Assembly (NCBI GenBank): GCA_902495325.1
Contig: CABUWK010000013.1
Span: forward strand, 1 to 51,729
Source: an uncultured Acidiphilium sp.
Lineage (GTDB): Bacteria; Bacillota; Clostridia; Christensenellales; Borkfalkiaceae
Reading direction: 5' to 3'
DNA length: 51,729 nucleotides
Of this stretch, positions 36,402 through 45,582 are shown in pieces; within the stretch, counting starts at the first letter, position 1; every line of letters starts with the position of its first letter. A model generated the notes under the pieces. That model had not been told where the DNA came from, did not search any database, and saw only the letters and a list, made by a program, of their open reading frames with translations. Both the position numbers and the translations under genes were made by a program.

Positions 36402-39400
36402 TTAAATCGCTTTCATGCGGGTCGAACCCAGATCGTCGTCGGTATAGCCTTCGTACCAGCCTTCCTCGAACACGGAAGCGCATTTTTCATCGTTGACGAG
36501 TTCGCTCAGTTTCTTTCTTCCGGAGATCGCGCTGCCCATATATTTGGGAGAATATCTGATATCCGAAAGATTCTCGCTTTCGCAACCGGTGAATGCTTTC
36601 GCATGGATCTTCGAAACGCTGCGGAAGTAAAGTTTGGTTTCATCGGTGAAGAAGTAATACGAACCTTCCATCACTTCGTAGCGGATAATGTTCGATTCAT
36701 CGGAAATATCGCCGAGATCGATCTGGCAGGACATCTGGTTTGCGTTGTAACCGCCCGCCGAAGCGACGAATTTCACGTCCCATACGGTGTACGCCGTTTC
36801 GCCCTCGCCTTCTGTCGATCTGGAAGCATACCGGTAAATGCCGACGGGAGCCGAATACTGGTTGGTCATGGAGATGATAATGTTCGCATACGAGAAGAAG
36901 AACTCGCCTTCTTTCAAGTCTGCTTTCGAAACCATCGTTCTGTTTTCTTCGCCGGAAGCGACGGTGAACGTCAGAAGGGTTTCTACCTTAAAGGCATACG
37001 CGCCGATCTCCTTCATGTCGGAAAGAGCAAGCGTTATCGTCGTGATCGAAGTACCTTCGAACGCGCTTGCGCCGATTTTTTCGAGCTTGCAGGCAGACGT
37101 ATCGATCACTGCCAGCGAAGCGCAGTTATAGAAAGCTTTTTCGCCGATCTCTTTCAGCGACGCGGGAAGAAGAACGTATCCGATCTCCGCGTTGTCCGCA
37201 AAGGCATTCGCGGCGATTTTCGTCACCTTCAGGCTCTTGCCGCCAACCGTTACGTTTTCGGGAACGGTAACGATTTTCAGCCCGTCGCCGGCAACGTAAG
37301 CCGTTTCCGCGCTGTACCCCGTGACCGTAGTCGTGCCGTCTCCGTTATCGGAAGCGACGTAGCCGCCGTCCGTGGAATAGTTGAAGGACGCGTCGAGATA
37401 CACGTTTGCCGTAAGTTCTTCCGTGATATCATAATCCGTACCGACGTTTTTCAGTGAAACGAGGGCAAGTTTTTTATCCGCGTAAGCCGTGTTCAATGCG
37501 GTTTTGTTTTCCGTATCGATCGCGGCAAGGAGTTCTTCCACCGTAAGGCTCTGCCCTTTCGTCTTTTCGAGCGTTGCCTGATAAGTTTCGCCCGTAAGAA
37601 CGTTTTTATAGTTCACGGTCACAACGGGGGTATCGCTTTCGCCCGTGTAAACGAGTTTATCCTTCAGACTCGTGCTGTTGCAGAATTCATACATGTCTTC
37701 CGAAAGAACCGCCCAGCCCGTGGGATCGCCGATAAACGCCGAATACGGAAGGGTCGCTTCGGGATAATCGGACTGTTTGAAGTTCAGCAGAGAGATCTTT
37801 TCCATGCCGCTGAAAATCGCATAGCCGGTAGGAGCGATATTGCCTTTCAGTTCGTTGGCGTGCTGCGCGTCGAACAGGAAAGATTTGCTCGAATACTGGA
37901 ATGCCGCCGCGGGATAATTCGAGATATCTTCGTTATAATTTACGAAAGAGAAAGTAGAAGGAAGGGTGAGATATTCGAGCGTGCGGTTGAAATAGGTACC
38001 GACCTGAATGCCCTTCACGCCTTCGGGAACCACGATCACGGAGCTGTCCGTCATATCGGAAACAAGGATCTTGTCGCCGGTACCGTCGTTCAGTTTATAA
38101 ATGCGACCGTCTTCTTTATAGAAGTTGCCCGCTTTCGCCGTGTCTTTGTCATGGTTGAAAGTAAGGTTAGAGGGAACCATGGAAAGGTTCTTCACGCTGT
38201 CCGGGATCGCGATGTCGAAGGAATATTGATCGCCGTTATTGTACTGTCCGTAACCGTTGTGGGAAGCATAGGTGTTTGCCCAGAACGAGCCGATGATGAC
38301 TTCCACGCCGTCGGGAATGGTGATGCCTTTCAGTTTGTTCAGGTTGTTGAAGCAGTTCTGCATCACTTTTACCGAAGAAGGAAGAACGATCTCTTCCACG
38401 CCGGAAGCGGAGGAAGCGATAAGGCTCTGCACCGAAACGATGCCTTCGCCAACGATCATTTTCTTGATAGAGGCATTGTTTAAAATTTCGCTTTCAAGGC
38501 GGATCGCGTCTACCGTATAGGTTTCGGCAACGCCGTCGCCGTCCTTATCGAAGGTGATTTTGCCGAGGATCGAAACGACGGGGGCGTCGCTCGCCTTGAT
38601 CACGTTTTCGGTATCGTCATACGTGCCTTCGTTGCCGTACATGGTAACGCAAAGGTTGTCGGTCTGTTCATTCATCTGATATTTTAAGAAAGGAGAACGC
38701 CATTTCACTGTGATCGTTGTATTCTTTACGATCGCTTCGTCAAAATTGAACGCTTCGCCGTTTTCGTCCACATAAGAAATATCGCGTGCGGACATGTAGT
38801 TTTTCCAGATAAACGCTTTTTCCACGGTGGAAGTTTCGCCTTCCTCCGTTTTCGCTTCCTGCGTAACGGGGTTTTCGTACACCGTGCCGGGGTTTACCGT
38901 CGTGGTGTAAACATCCTGATAACCGTCGTTAAAGGTGATGCGCGCAACGCTCTTTGCGTAAAGATCGTTCGTTTCGGTTTTGTTATCCCATTTCGTGGTG
39001 TAGTTCGCGTTGGTGTACCAGCCGTCGAACCCAAGCCCTTCGCCGGGATTGTAAGTACCCTTTACCACGTCGATCAGGTTCTGCGTGCCCTGATCCACGC
39101 CGTTGATATGTACGTTCACTTCAACGGGAATAAAGCGGGCGTAAACAGTCATGCTTTTCGTAACGTCCTTTCCCGTGAAGGGACCGACCGTAAATTCTTT
39201 GTCTTCATACCAGTTCGCAAACGTGTAATACTGTTTGGAAACGGCCGGAAGTTCCACAACGCCGTCTTCCGCGGTGTATTCCGCAACCTGCTTCCATTCG
39301 GAGGATTCTTCGTCCTGCATCATGAAAGTAACTTTGAGATCGCCCGCTTCGGTTTTTCCGCACGAAGCAAAAAGAGCGATTCCTGCAAGTAATGTGACCA

Positions 39401-39443
39401 TACAAAGCAGTATGGCTGTAAACTTCTTTTTTACCGCTGTCAT
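36402..39443 (-). CDS. lipoprotein with InlB repeats and BspA-like LRRs
   Basis: 1013 residues, ATG behind AAAGGAG. Lipoprotein signal peptide (FTAILLCMVTLLAGIALFASC; Cys about 28). InlB/Flg_new repeats follow at about 36-165 (YYTFANWYEDKEFTVGPFTG; GLGFDGWYTNANYTTKW). LRR_5 repeats occur near 310-400 (VEEIVLPSSVKVMQNCF; LKGITIPDGVEVI) and 770-850 (IGYVLLPASLKEIGEKAFYNC; LEKIGASAFEGTSI). Probable surface-exposed binding protein. A repeat copy lies between it and the MacB-like gene upstream, but no terminator is evident. Confidence 0.78.
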   Translation of the reverse strand: MTAVKKKFTAILLCMVTLLAGIALFASCGKTEAGDLKVTFMMQDEESSEWKQVAEYTAEDGVVELPAVSKQYYTFANWYEDKEFTVGPFTGKDVTKSMTVYARFIPVEVNVHINGVDQGTQNLIDVVKGTYNPGEGLGFDGWYTNANYTTKWDNKTETNDLYAKSVARITFNDGYQDVYTTTVNPGTVYENPVTQEAKTEEGETSTVEKAFIWKNYMSARDISYVDENGEAFNFDEAIVKNTTITVKWRSPFLKYQMNEQTDNLCVTMYGNEGTYDDTENVIKASDAPVVSILGKITFDKDGDGVAETYTVDAIRLESEILNNASIKKMIVGEGIVSVQSLIASSASGVEEIVLPSSVKVMQNCFNNLNKLKGITIPDGVEVIIGSFWANTYASHNGYGQYNNGDQYSFDIAIPDSVKNLSMVPSNLTFNHDKDTAKAGNFYKEDGRIYKLNDGTGDKILVSDMTDSSVIVVPEGVKGIQVGTYFNRTLEYLTLPSTFSFVNYNEDISNYPAAAFQYSSKSFLFDAQHANELKGNIAPTGYAIFSGMEKISLLNFKQSDYPEATLPYSAFIGDPTGWAVLSEDMYEFCNSTSLKDKLVYTGESDTPVVTVNYKNVLTGETYQATLEKTKGQSLTVEELLAAIDTENKTALNTAYADKKLALVSLKNVGTDYDITEELTANVYLDASFNYSTDGGYVASDNGDGTTTVTGYSAETAYVAGDGLKIVTVPENVTVGGKSLKVTKIAANAFADNAEIGYVLLPASLKEIGEKAFYNCASLAVIDTSACKLEKIGASAFEGTSITTITLALSDMKEIGAYAFKVETLLTFTVASGEENRTMVSKADLKEGEFFFSYANIIISMTNQYSAPVGIYRYASRSTEGEGETAYTVWDVKFVASAGGYNANQMSCQIDLGDISDESNIIRYEVMEGSYYFFTDETKLYFRSVSKIHAKAFTGCESENLSDIRYSPKYMGSAISGRKKLSELVNDEKCASVFEEGWYEGYTDDDLGSTRMKAI

Positions 39444-39516
39444 TTTACTGACTCCTTTAAAAAAATTTTTTGTATAATCACCGATTTGTCGGTTAATTAT
39501 TTTATTGGTTTTCTCT

Positions 39517-39580
39517 TCACCTTTCTCAGATTCTTCCCGGGTCCGTCAGGCAGGTCGGGTCAGAATGACAAGAAAGGTGA
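39517..39580. repeat. interspersed repeat copy inside the operon
   Basis: Arms TCACCTTTCT / AGAAAGGTGA around CAGATTCTTCCCGGGTCCG ... GGTCAGAATGACA. It fills the 158-base gap between the MacB-like gene and the LRR lipoprotein gene. Confidence 0.75.
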
Positions 39581-39601
39581 CGGCTGCCGGCAGAAGATCC
39601 G

Positions 39602-41902
39602 TCAGATGTCGTACCGCGAAAGGATCTCCGACGGGCTTTGCGTCAGAACGAACAGATACGGGATCAGCGAAATGCCAACCATGATCAGCGCGCTTACCAC
39701 AAACGCGCCCGCGGCAAGAGCGATAAACGATCCGAACGCCACGTTCATCACCGCGTATCTCGTACAAAGGATCGCCGTTACGATGATAAAGCCTATTAAA
39801 TAGGTGATCAGGTTGCCGAACACCGCCGCCATCGTTTCCTTAAACAAAAGGTTTCCTTTGTTCACGCCGATCGCGCGGTAAATGCCGTATTCCTTGCTGT
39901 TTTTCACGCTGCCCGATTTTTCGATGAAGAAATAGATGAGATACATCAGAACCGCCACAGCGATAAACACGTAAAAGCTTTTTAAAGCGGTATCGAGTTC
40001 TTCTTTGTTCTCCGCCTGCTGCATTGCCGCAAGGTCGGCTTTCACCACGCCTCTGTCCGTCAGCCTTTGTTCGAGAGAAGCAAGCTGTTCGCCGCCGCCC
40101 GTTCTGATTTCGAAATAGTAGTGAGAATCGCTGCCGAGCGCGTCGAGGTTGGGCGAAATATATACGAAAATGTTATCGAGCGCGGCTTTCGTAACGTAAA
40201 TGCGGATATCCGTGGTCATCACCGTGCGCGTCAACTGAAATTTTCTGACGTACATGGGATAACTGTCCGTAAGAGAGATAAATTCGGGGGATTTCAAGAG
40301 GGTCGCGTTCGCGATCTCCATGCGGTAATCCGCCTGCGTGGTGTCGCTCATCATCTTGTAAACGGCGTTACGGTTGATCTCGACCACGCACTGATTGTCC
40401 GTAAGATCGAGGGTCTCGCCGTCGTATACGCAGATCTCCGCCGAATAACTGTTGACCGTTTTATACGTTTCCCGATCGATGAAATCGGATCTGAAGAATA
40501 AGTTCGTGTTGTCCGTGAACCGGATTTCCCGATACACGCCGAGGAAGTTCACATAGTCCGCGCGGTTGAAATAAACGTAAGGATTCTCCCCCGCAACGAT
40601 CCCGCTTACCGCATAATCTTTTTCGAAAAGGATCAGCGAAAGGGATCTGTCGTTTTCCAGCTCTTCGATGCGCAGTTTGTTTTTCAGCGTTTCGGCAAGG
40701 GCGCGGGTTATAAGCACCTGTTTGCTCCCCGGCATTTCGCCGAACTCGAGCTTCATGCTGTCCGCCGTATCTTCCCCTTTCAACGCCTTGGGCGCATAAC
40801 TTGCGGTTATTCCCGAAAGCGATTGCAGGTTGTTATAGGAAAAACTGCCTTCCGCATAATCCATCTCAAAGAAATCGATCGTGTTATACAGCGACGAATT
40901 GAGCTTTCTCACTTCGGCATAATTGCTCATATTCACATATGCGCTGTTTTCGTCCAGCGGCTTGTTATCCGCCTTGACGGAAAGAGCTTCGAATGCGAAA
41001 AAGGAGAAGAAACACACCGCGACGGACATCGCGAAGATAAAGATCTGTTTGAATACGTTCCCGCCCGAGGACGATTTGTCCTTGTCCGCGCGGAGAGAAT
41101 GCAGAATGTTTTTCAGATTGAACAGTTTGCCGTTTTTCTTCGCCGTGCTCTTGTGAAAATCGCTGAGATCGGCGGCATTGACCGGTTCTTCCTTCACGTT
41201 GCCGTAGGTGATATCGGCAAGTTCGGCTTCGTCGATCTCCGCGTCGTCCACAAGTTCGCCGTCCACCAGTTTGATATGGCTGTCGGCATACTTCTTGATC
41301 AGCGTTACTTCGTGGGTCACCAGAACCACGAGTTTGGTTTTGGATATTTCTTTTAAAATATCCATTACCTTATAGGTGTTCTGCGCGTCGAGGTTGCCGG
41401 TCGGTTCGTCCGCCAGGATGACGTCCGCCCCCTTGATGAGGGCACGGGCGATCGCTACCCTTTGTTTCTGCCCGCCGGAAAGCGCGTCGCCCTGTTTGTT
41501 CTTGAACCTCTCCATATCGACGAGTTTCAGAACTTCTTCGCTTCTGCGTTCGATCTCCTTTTCGTCTTTAAACCCCGCGAGGAGCATGGCGTTGCGCATG
41601 ATCTCGGCGATCGTATAGCCGCGCTCCAGATAATAGTTCTGGAAGATAAAACCGATCTTGCGGTTACGGATGCGATCGGCGTTGCCGCTCGTCATCGATT
41701 CGCCGTCTACGGTGATTTTTCCGCTGTCGGCTTTTTCAAGCCCGCCGAGGATATTCAGAAGCGTCGTTTTACCGCTGCCCGATTTCCCGAATATCGCGAC
41801 AAGCCCTTTGTCGGGCAGGTCGAAGGAAACCCCTTTCAGCACCTGATTTCTTGCCGACGAATGGGGGTTGAACGTCTTTTTGATGTTTTCTACGCGAATC
41901 AT
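39602..41902 (-). CDS. ABC transporter, fused ATPase and FtsX/MacB-type permease
   Basis: 766 residues. ATPase domain about 1-230: Walker A GKSGSGKTT, Q-loop FIFQNYY, signature LSGGQKQR, Walker B VILADEPTGNLD, switch VTHE. One membrane helix near 290-310 (FIFAMSVAVCFFSFFAFEAL), a large extracytoplasmic domain, then three C-terminal helices (FYVFIAVAVLMYLIYFF; NLITYLIGFIIVTAIL; ALAAGAFVVSALIMVGISLIPYL): the MacB/FtsX layout with the ATPase at the N-terminus. Such proteins move lipoproteins, peptides or haem-like toxic molecules by mechanotransmission. It overlaps the preceding MacB-like gene by one base (TAATG), so the two probably form a heterodimer. Confidence 0.88.
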   Translation of the reverse strand: MIRVENIKKTFNPHSSARNQVLKGVSFDLPDKGLVAIFGKSGSGKTTLLNILGGLEKADSGKITVDGESMTSGNADRIRNRKIGFIFQNYYLERGYTIAEIMRNAMLLAGFKDEKEIERRSEEVLKLVDMERFKNKQGDALSGGQKQRVAIARALIKGADVILADEPTGNLDAQNTYKVMDILKEISKTKLVVLVTHEVTLIKKYADSHIKLVDGELVDDAEIDEAELADITYGNVKEEPVNAADLSDFHKSTAKKNGKLFNLKNILHSLRADKDKSSSGGNVFKQIFIFAMSVAVCFFSFFAFEALSVKADNKPLDENSAYVNMSNYAEVRKLNSSLYNTIDFFEMDYAEGSFSYNNLQSLSGITASYAPKALKGEDTADSMKLEFGEMPGSKQVLITRALAETLKNKLRIEELENDRSLSLILFEKDYAVSGIVAGENPYVYFNRADYVNFLGVYREIRFTDNTNLFFRSDFIDRETYKTVNSYSAEICVYDGETLDLTDNQCVVEINRNAVYKMMSDTTQADYRMEIANATLLKSPEFISLTDSYPMYVRKFQLTRTVMTTDIRIYVTKAALDNIFVYISPNLDALGSDSHYYFEIRTGGGEQLASLEQRLTDRGVVKADLAAMQQAENKEELDTALKSFYVFIAVAVLMYLIYFFIEKSGSVKNSKEYGIYRAIGVNKGNLLFKETMAAVFGNLITYLIGFIIVTAILCTRYAVMNVAFGSFIALAAGAFVVSALIMVGISLIPYLFVLTQSPSEILSRYDI

Positions 41903-43965
41903 TATTTAGACCCCCTTCTCAGGGATTTACGGATGGATTGTCCGTTGATGCTTCTGTTAAAACCGAAGGCAACGCATTCCACGATCAGAAGGAGCATGAT
42001 CTCCACGAAGAAATAGTTACCCGCCGAAATAAACGGCAGCGTGCTGAACGGAACGAGAGTGGCGATCAGACTTACGACGGGCAATAACACGAGCGTCGGA
42101 AGGAAGATAAACGCCATCTGCACGTATAAGGAACGGGACGAGATCTTTCTCGAGATCCCGAGCGTTCTGTACACCGCGAAGTCCGCCTGGAAAATTTTGA
42201 CCGACCGCATGAAGATCACGGAGATCAGCATTGCGAACAGCAGGCTTGCGGCGATCAGTGCGAGATACCACAGAATATTGCTCGTGAACACGTCTCCCGC
42301 GTTCTGCACGTAAACGTCGGACCCGGAAAGCATGCCCATATATCCTTCGGGAAGATTCGATATCGCCGCTTTCGCGTCTTTATCGCTTGCGTAAAACAAT
42401 GCGCTCTGAACGGACGTTTCTTCTTTGCCGAACATCGCCGCATAGTCTTCGGCGTTCATTTCGGCGATCAGCCCGCTCACGTTCTCGTTCTTCCTGTCGG
42501 AAGTCAGAACCACGTAAGACTTGTCCGTTTTTGCATTGAAAACGACCTGCTTGCCGTCCGCCGCATAAAAGTTGGAATTTACAAGGTTGATCTGTCCGCT
42601 TTCGAGGTCTTCGTTCACCGTAAAGGTGAAAACGGTCGTCTCGTTGGTGCCGAGCTTCATAACCGAGTTCACAGCCTGCATTTTTTTGCCGTAAGCGTTC
42701 AGATCGTCATATCCTATATATAAAACGGGATCGGTCAGATCGACCGTCGTTTTCAGCGTGATGTTTTTAATGCCCGTTTCGGTATTCACGATCGCGCTTT
42801 CGATCGCTTCCGCGTCGCCCGATTCCGATTTCGACATAACGAGCACCGCGTTCCCCGCTTCGGGGCAATACCGATAAGGATCGTAAAGGCAGGTCAGCGT
42901 GTAAGATTTGCTTAAGCCGCCGCGCTTCGGAAGTTCGATCCCGAACTCGGAAAAATTACGGTCGAGCAGGAAAAATCCCGCTTTCGTTTTTCCCGCAACC
43001 TCGTCGAGATCGGTCTGCGAGATCGCGTTGGAACGGTTGGAAAGGATCACCTTCCCCGTTACACCCGTTCCGTCGAGGGGAACTTTCGTCGGCTGAATGA
43101 GAGAATTTCCGAACACGGAGATAACGAGAAACAGCGTGATCGCGCAGACAAACAGGGCAAAACTCATCATCGCGGTGAATTTCGGGCGGCTTTTGTAGTT
43201 CAGCGTGCCGATGTGCATCGTGTTTTTGAAATTCTGCCGTCTGCCGGCTTTCGGCTCTTCCTTCTCTTCCGTCTGTTTCGGGGTCGGCTTTCTGATCACG
43301 TTGTCTTCTTTTACCGATCCGTCGAAAATCGTGACCCTTCTCGTGGCGTATTCCACGAAAAATTCGGGGTTGTGCGTTACCACGATCACGAGCTTGTCTT
43401 TGGAAACCGCCTTTAAAAGAGCGGCTACCTCTTTGCTCGCTTTCACGTCCAGGTTACCCGTAGGTTCGTCCGCAAGGATGATCGGGCTATCTTTCGCGAG
43501 CGCGCGGGCAATGACCGTGCGCTGTTTCTCGCCGCCGGAAAGTTTGCTGCCCTTTCTGTTTTTCTGCGCGGTAAGCCCCACTTTCGCAATGAGGTCTTCC
43601 GCGATCTTGCGGCGGCGCGCTTTGTCTTCCACGCGGAGCAACGCAAGTTCCACGTTTTCAAGCACGGTAAGGTTTTCGATGATGTTGAAATCCTGGAAGA
43701 TCATCGCGATGTTCTTCTCGCGATACTTTTCCCAATCGGTTTCGGAATAATGGGAAGTTTCCGTTCCGTTCAGGTACATCTCGCCTTCTTCGTAACTGTC
43801 GTTCGCGGCGATCACGTTCAAAAGGGTGGATTTACCCGACCCGCTCTCGCCTTCTATCGTAACGAACTCGTTATAGTCGAAATCGAGGTTGACCCCTCTG
43901 ATACCGATGGTCAGAATGTCGTTGCTGTCGTATATTTTTCCTATGTTTTTTAAGCTTAACAGCAA
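41902..43965 (-). CDS. ABC transporter, fused ATPase and FtsX/MacB-type permease
   Basis: 687 residues from a TTG at 43965 behind AAGGAG. ATPase about 1-225: Walker A GESGSGKST, FQDFNIIENL, LSGGEKQR, IILADEPTGNLD, VTHN. A membrane helix near 263-290 is followed by an extracytoplasmic domain and three C-terminal helices (WYLALIAASLLFAMLISVIF; FIFLPTLVLLPVVSLIATLV; FFVEIMLLLIVECVAFGF). First gene of the five-gene operon, with three palindromic operators at 43995-44154 upstream of it. Confidence 0.88.
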   Translation of the reverse strand: MLLSLKNIGKIYDSNDILTIGIRGVNLDFDYNEFVTIEGESGSGKSTLLNVIAANDSYEEGEMYLNGTETSHYSETDWEKYREKNIAMIFQDFNIIENLTVLENVELALLRVEDKARRRKIAEDLIAKVGLTAQKNRKGSKLSGGEKQRTVIARALAKDSPIILADEPTGNLDVKASKEVAALLKAVSKDKLVIVVTHNPEFFVEYATRRVTIFDGSVKEDNVIRKPTPKQTEEKEEPKAGRRQNFKNTMHIGTLNYKSRPKFTAMMSFALFVCAITLFLVISVFGNSLIQPTKVPLDGTGVTGKVILSNRSNAISQTDLDEVAGKTKAGFFLLDRNFSEFGIELPKRGGLSKSYTLTCLYDPYRYCPEAGNAVLVMSKSESGDAEAIESAIVNTETGIKNITLKTTVDLTDPVLYIGYDDLNAYGKKMQAVNSVMKLGTNETTVFTFTVNEDLESGQINLVNSNFYAADGKQVVFNAKTDKSYVVLTSDRKNENVSGLIAEMNAEDYAAMFGKEETSVQSALFYASDKDAKAAISNLPEGYMGMLSGSDVYVQNAGDVFTSNILWYLALIAASLLFAMLISVIFMRSVKIFQADFAVYRTLGISRKISSRSLYVQMAFIFLPTLVLLPVVSLIATLVPFSTLPFISAGNYFFVEIMLLLIVECVAFGFNRSINGQSIRKSLRRGSK

Positions 43966-43994
43966 TTTCGGTCTCCTTAGAAAAATGATATCGA

Positions 43995-44010
43995 ATTAGC
44001 AAAAGCTAAC
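43995..44010. promoter_or_regulatory. operator copy (ATTAGC-AAAA-GCTAAC)
   Basis: Inverted repeat with one mismatch to GTTAGC-N4-GCTAAC, 30 bases upstream of the MacB-like start codon, in the leader. Confidence 0.75.
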
Positions 44011-44061
44011 TGCTTTACAAATTGAAATCGGTCTTAAAGACCGATTCTGCGGTTGGTTCCG

Positions 44062-44077
44062 GTTAGCCCGCGCTAAC
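44062..44077. promoter_or_regulatory. operator copy (GTTAGC-CCGC-GCTAAC), perfect
   Basis: Perfect palindrome just downstream of the -10 (44086-44091), covering the expected transcription start. Confidence 0.85.
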
Positions 44078-44085
44078 CGCATGAA

Positions 44086-44114
44086 ATTATAGCACGATGC
44101 CGTCGTTCTGTCAA
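44086..44114 (-). promoter_or_regulatory. sigma-A promoter of the MacB/surface-protein operon
   Basis: Minus strand TTGACA, 17-bp spacer, TATAAT; a consensus promoter. Its strength suggests the operon is controlled mainly by repression. Confidence 0.85.
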
Positions 44115-44138
44115 CGATCCGCCACGGGTTTTCCGAAA

Positions 44139-44154
44139 GTTAGCCGAGGATAAC
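44139..44154. promoter_or_regulatory. operator copy (GTTAGC-CGAG-GATAAC)
   Basis: One mismatch in the right half. It lies 24 bases upstream of the -35 and directly after the stop of the ECF ATPase gene. Confidence 0.75.
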
Positions 44155-44157
44155 TTT

Positions 44158-45582
44158 TCAGATTTTCGTCTGACTTTCGAAAAACTCGCCGACGAGCTCT
44201 TTCCCGCCCGTTTTATAGGTTTTTCCGTCTTTGATCCACACGGAGCGGTCGCACAGAGCGGCGGCACAGCGGCGGTCGTGCGTGACGATGATCATCGTGT
44301 TGCCCGTTTTTTCGTGAATGCCGTTTAAAACGTCCGTCATTTCGCACAAACCCTTATAGTCCTGCCCGACCGTGGGTTCGTCCAGAATAAGAACTTCCGG
44401 TTCGGTCGCAACGACGGCGGCGATGGATACCCTGCGCTTCTGCCCTTCCGAAAGGGATTGCGGATGGCGGGCGTAAAGGTGTTTCACCCCGAATTTTTCG
44501 GCGATCGTATCCGCGTATTCTTTCGATTTCGCGCCGAACCCGATCTCTTTTTCCACGGTGGGCATAAACAACTGGTAATCTGGGTTCTGATAGACGACGC
44601 CCACTTTTTTATACCACTTTTTGCTCCCTTTGCTCTTCTGCCCGAACTCGTCGCCGACGTTTTGCATGATCACGCCGCGCCCCGGTTTTTCCAGCCGCGA
44701 TATCATCCTTAAAAGTGTGGTTTTGCCACAACCGTTTTCGCCGAGCAGCACCGTGCGCGAACCTTTCGGCACGTCGAACGTAACGTCGCTTAAAATCGTT
44801 CTGTCCTTCACCGAAAACGCGACGTCCGAAAGAGAAAACGCGGGAAGAGTCCCGTGAAACGGAGAGCAGATATCGGCTATCCCGGCGGACTGTTCTTTCA
44901 GATACCCCGCCTTGTCCCGGATTTCCGTAACGTGCTTTTCGCCCACATGGAAAACCTTATCCACGAAAGGCAGAACCACGTCGAGCCGATGTTCGATCAC
45001 GACGATGCAATATCCCGCTTTCGCAAGAGATTTCAGGGTGGACATCAGCATTTCCGCGCCCGCCGTATCGAGATTGGCAAGAGGCTCGTCCAGGATCACG
45101 ATCTTCTGCCCCATCGCGAGGGTGGAAGCGGTGATCAGCCTTTGTTTCTGCCCGCCCGAAAGCTTACGGCTCTGCCACGACTTTTCGAGTTTCATCAACC
45201 GGCAGACCGTTTCGACCTGTCTGCTTATTTTTTCGGGAGGAAACGCGAGATTTTCGCAACCGAAAGCGATCTCGTCTTCCACCGTTTTCTGAATGATCTG
45301 TTCATCGGCGTTCTGCAGAACGACGCCCACTTTGCGGCACACTTCGCCCAGGCGTTTTCCTTTGATATCCGAACCGCCGATCAGCACTTCGCCCGAAAGA
45401 AAACCTTCCGTAATGTTGGGGATAATTCCGCTTATAATATATAAAAGGGTACTCTTTCCCTCTCCCGAATGCCCGGCGATCAGGTTCACCTCGCCGTAAC
45501 TTAAGGAGAAATCGACGTTTTCGAGGATCTTCGTTTTCCCGTCGTAGGAAAAGTTTACGTTTTTCAGTTCTACCGCGTTCAT
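44158..45582 (-). CDS. ECF transporter ATPase, fused A and A' domains
   Basis: 474 residues with two ABC ATPase domains. Domain 1: GHSGEGKST (about 38), LSGGQKQRLI (about 143), IVILDEPLANLD. Domain 2 (from about 250): GENGCGKTT, LSEGQKRRVS, VLILDEPTVGQD, VTHD. It powers the energy-coupling-factor importer whose T and S components are encoded directly upstream; all three genes overlap at ATGA junctions. The fused arrangement differs from the separate EcfA1/EcfA2 pair of the general vitamin ECF system and suggests a dedicated transporter. Confidence 0.92.
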   Translation of the reverse strand: MNAVELKNVNFSYDGKTKILENVDFSLSYGEVNLIAGHSGEGKSTLLYIISGIIPNITEGFLSGEVLIGGSDIKGKRLGEVCRKVGVVLQNADEQIIQKTVEDEIAFGCENLAFPPEKISRQVETVCRLMKLEKSWQSRKLSGGQKQRLITASTLAMGQKIVILDEPLANLDTAGAEMLMSTLKSLAKAGYCIVVIEHRLDVVLPFVDKVFHVGEKHVTEIRDKAGYLKEQSAGIADICSPFHGTLPAFSLSDVAFSVKDRTILSDVTFDVPKGSRTVLLGENGCGKTTLLRMISRLEKPGRGVIMQNVGDEFGQKSKGSKKWYKKVGVVYQNPDYQLFMPTVEKEIGFGAKSKEYADTIAEKFGVKHLYARHPQSLSEGQKRRVSIAAVVATEPEVLILDEPTVGQDYKGLCEMTDVLNGIHEKTGNTMIIVTHDRRCAAALCDRSVWIKDGKTYKTGGKELVGEFFESQTKI

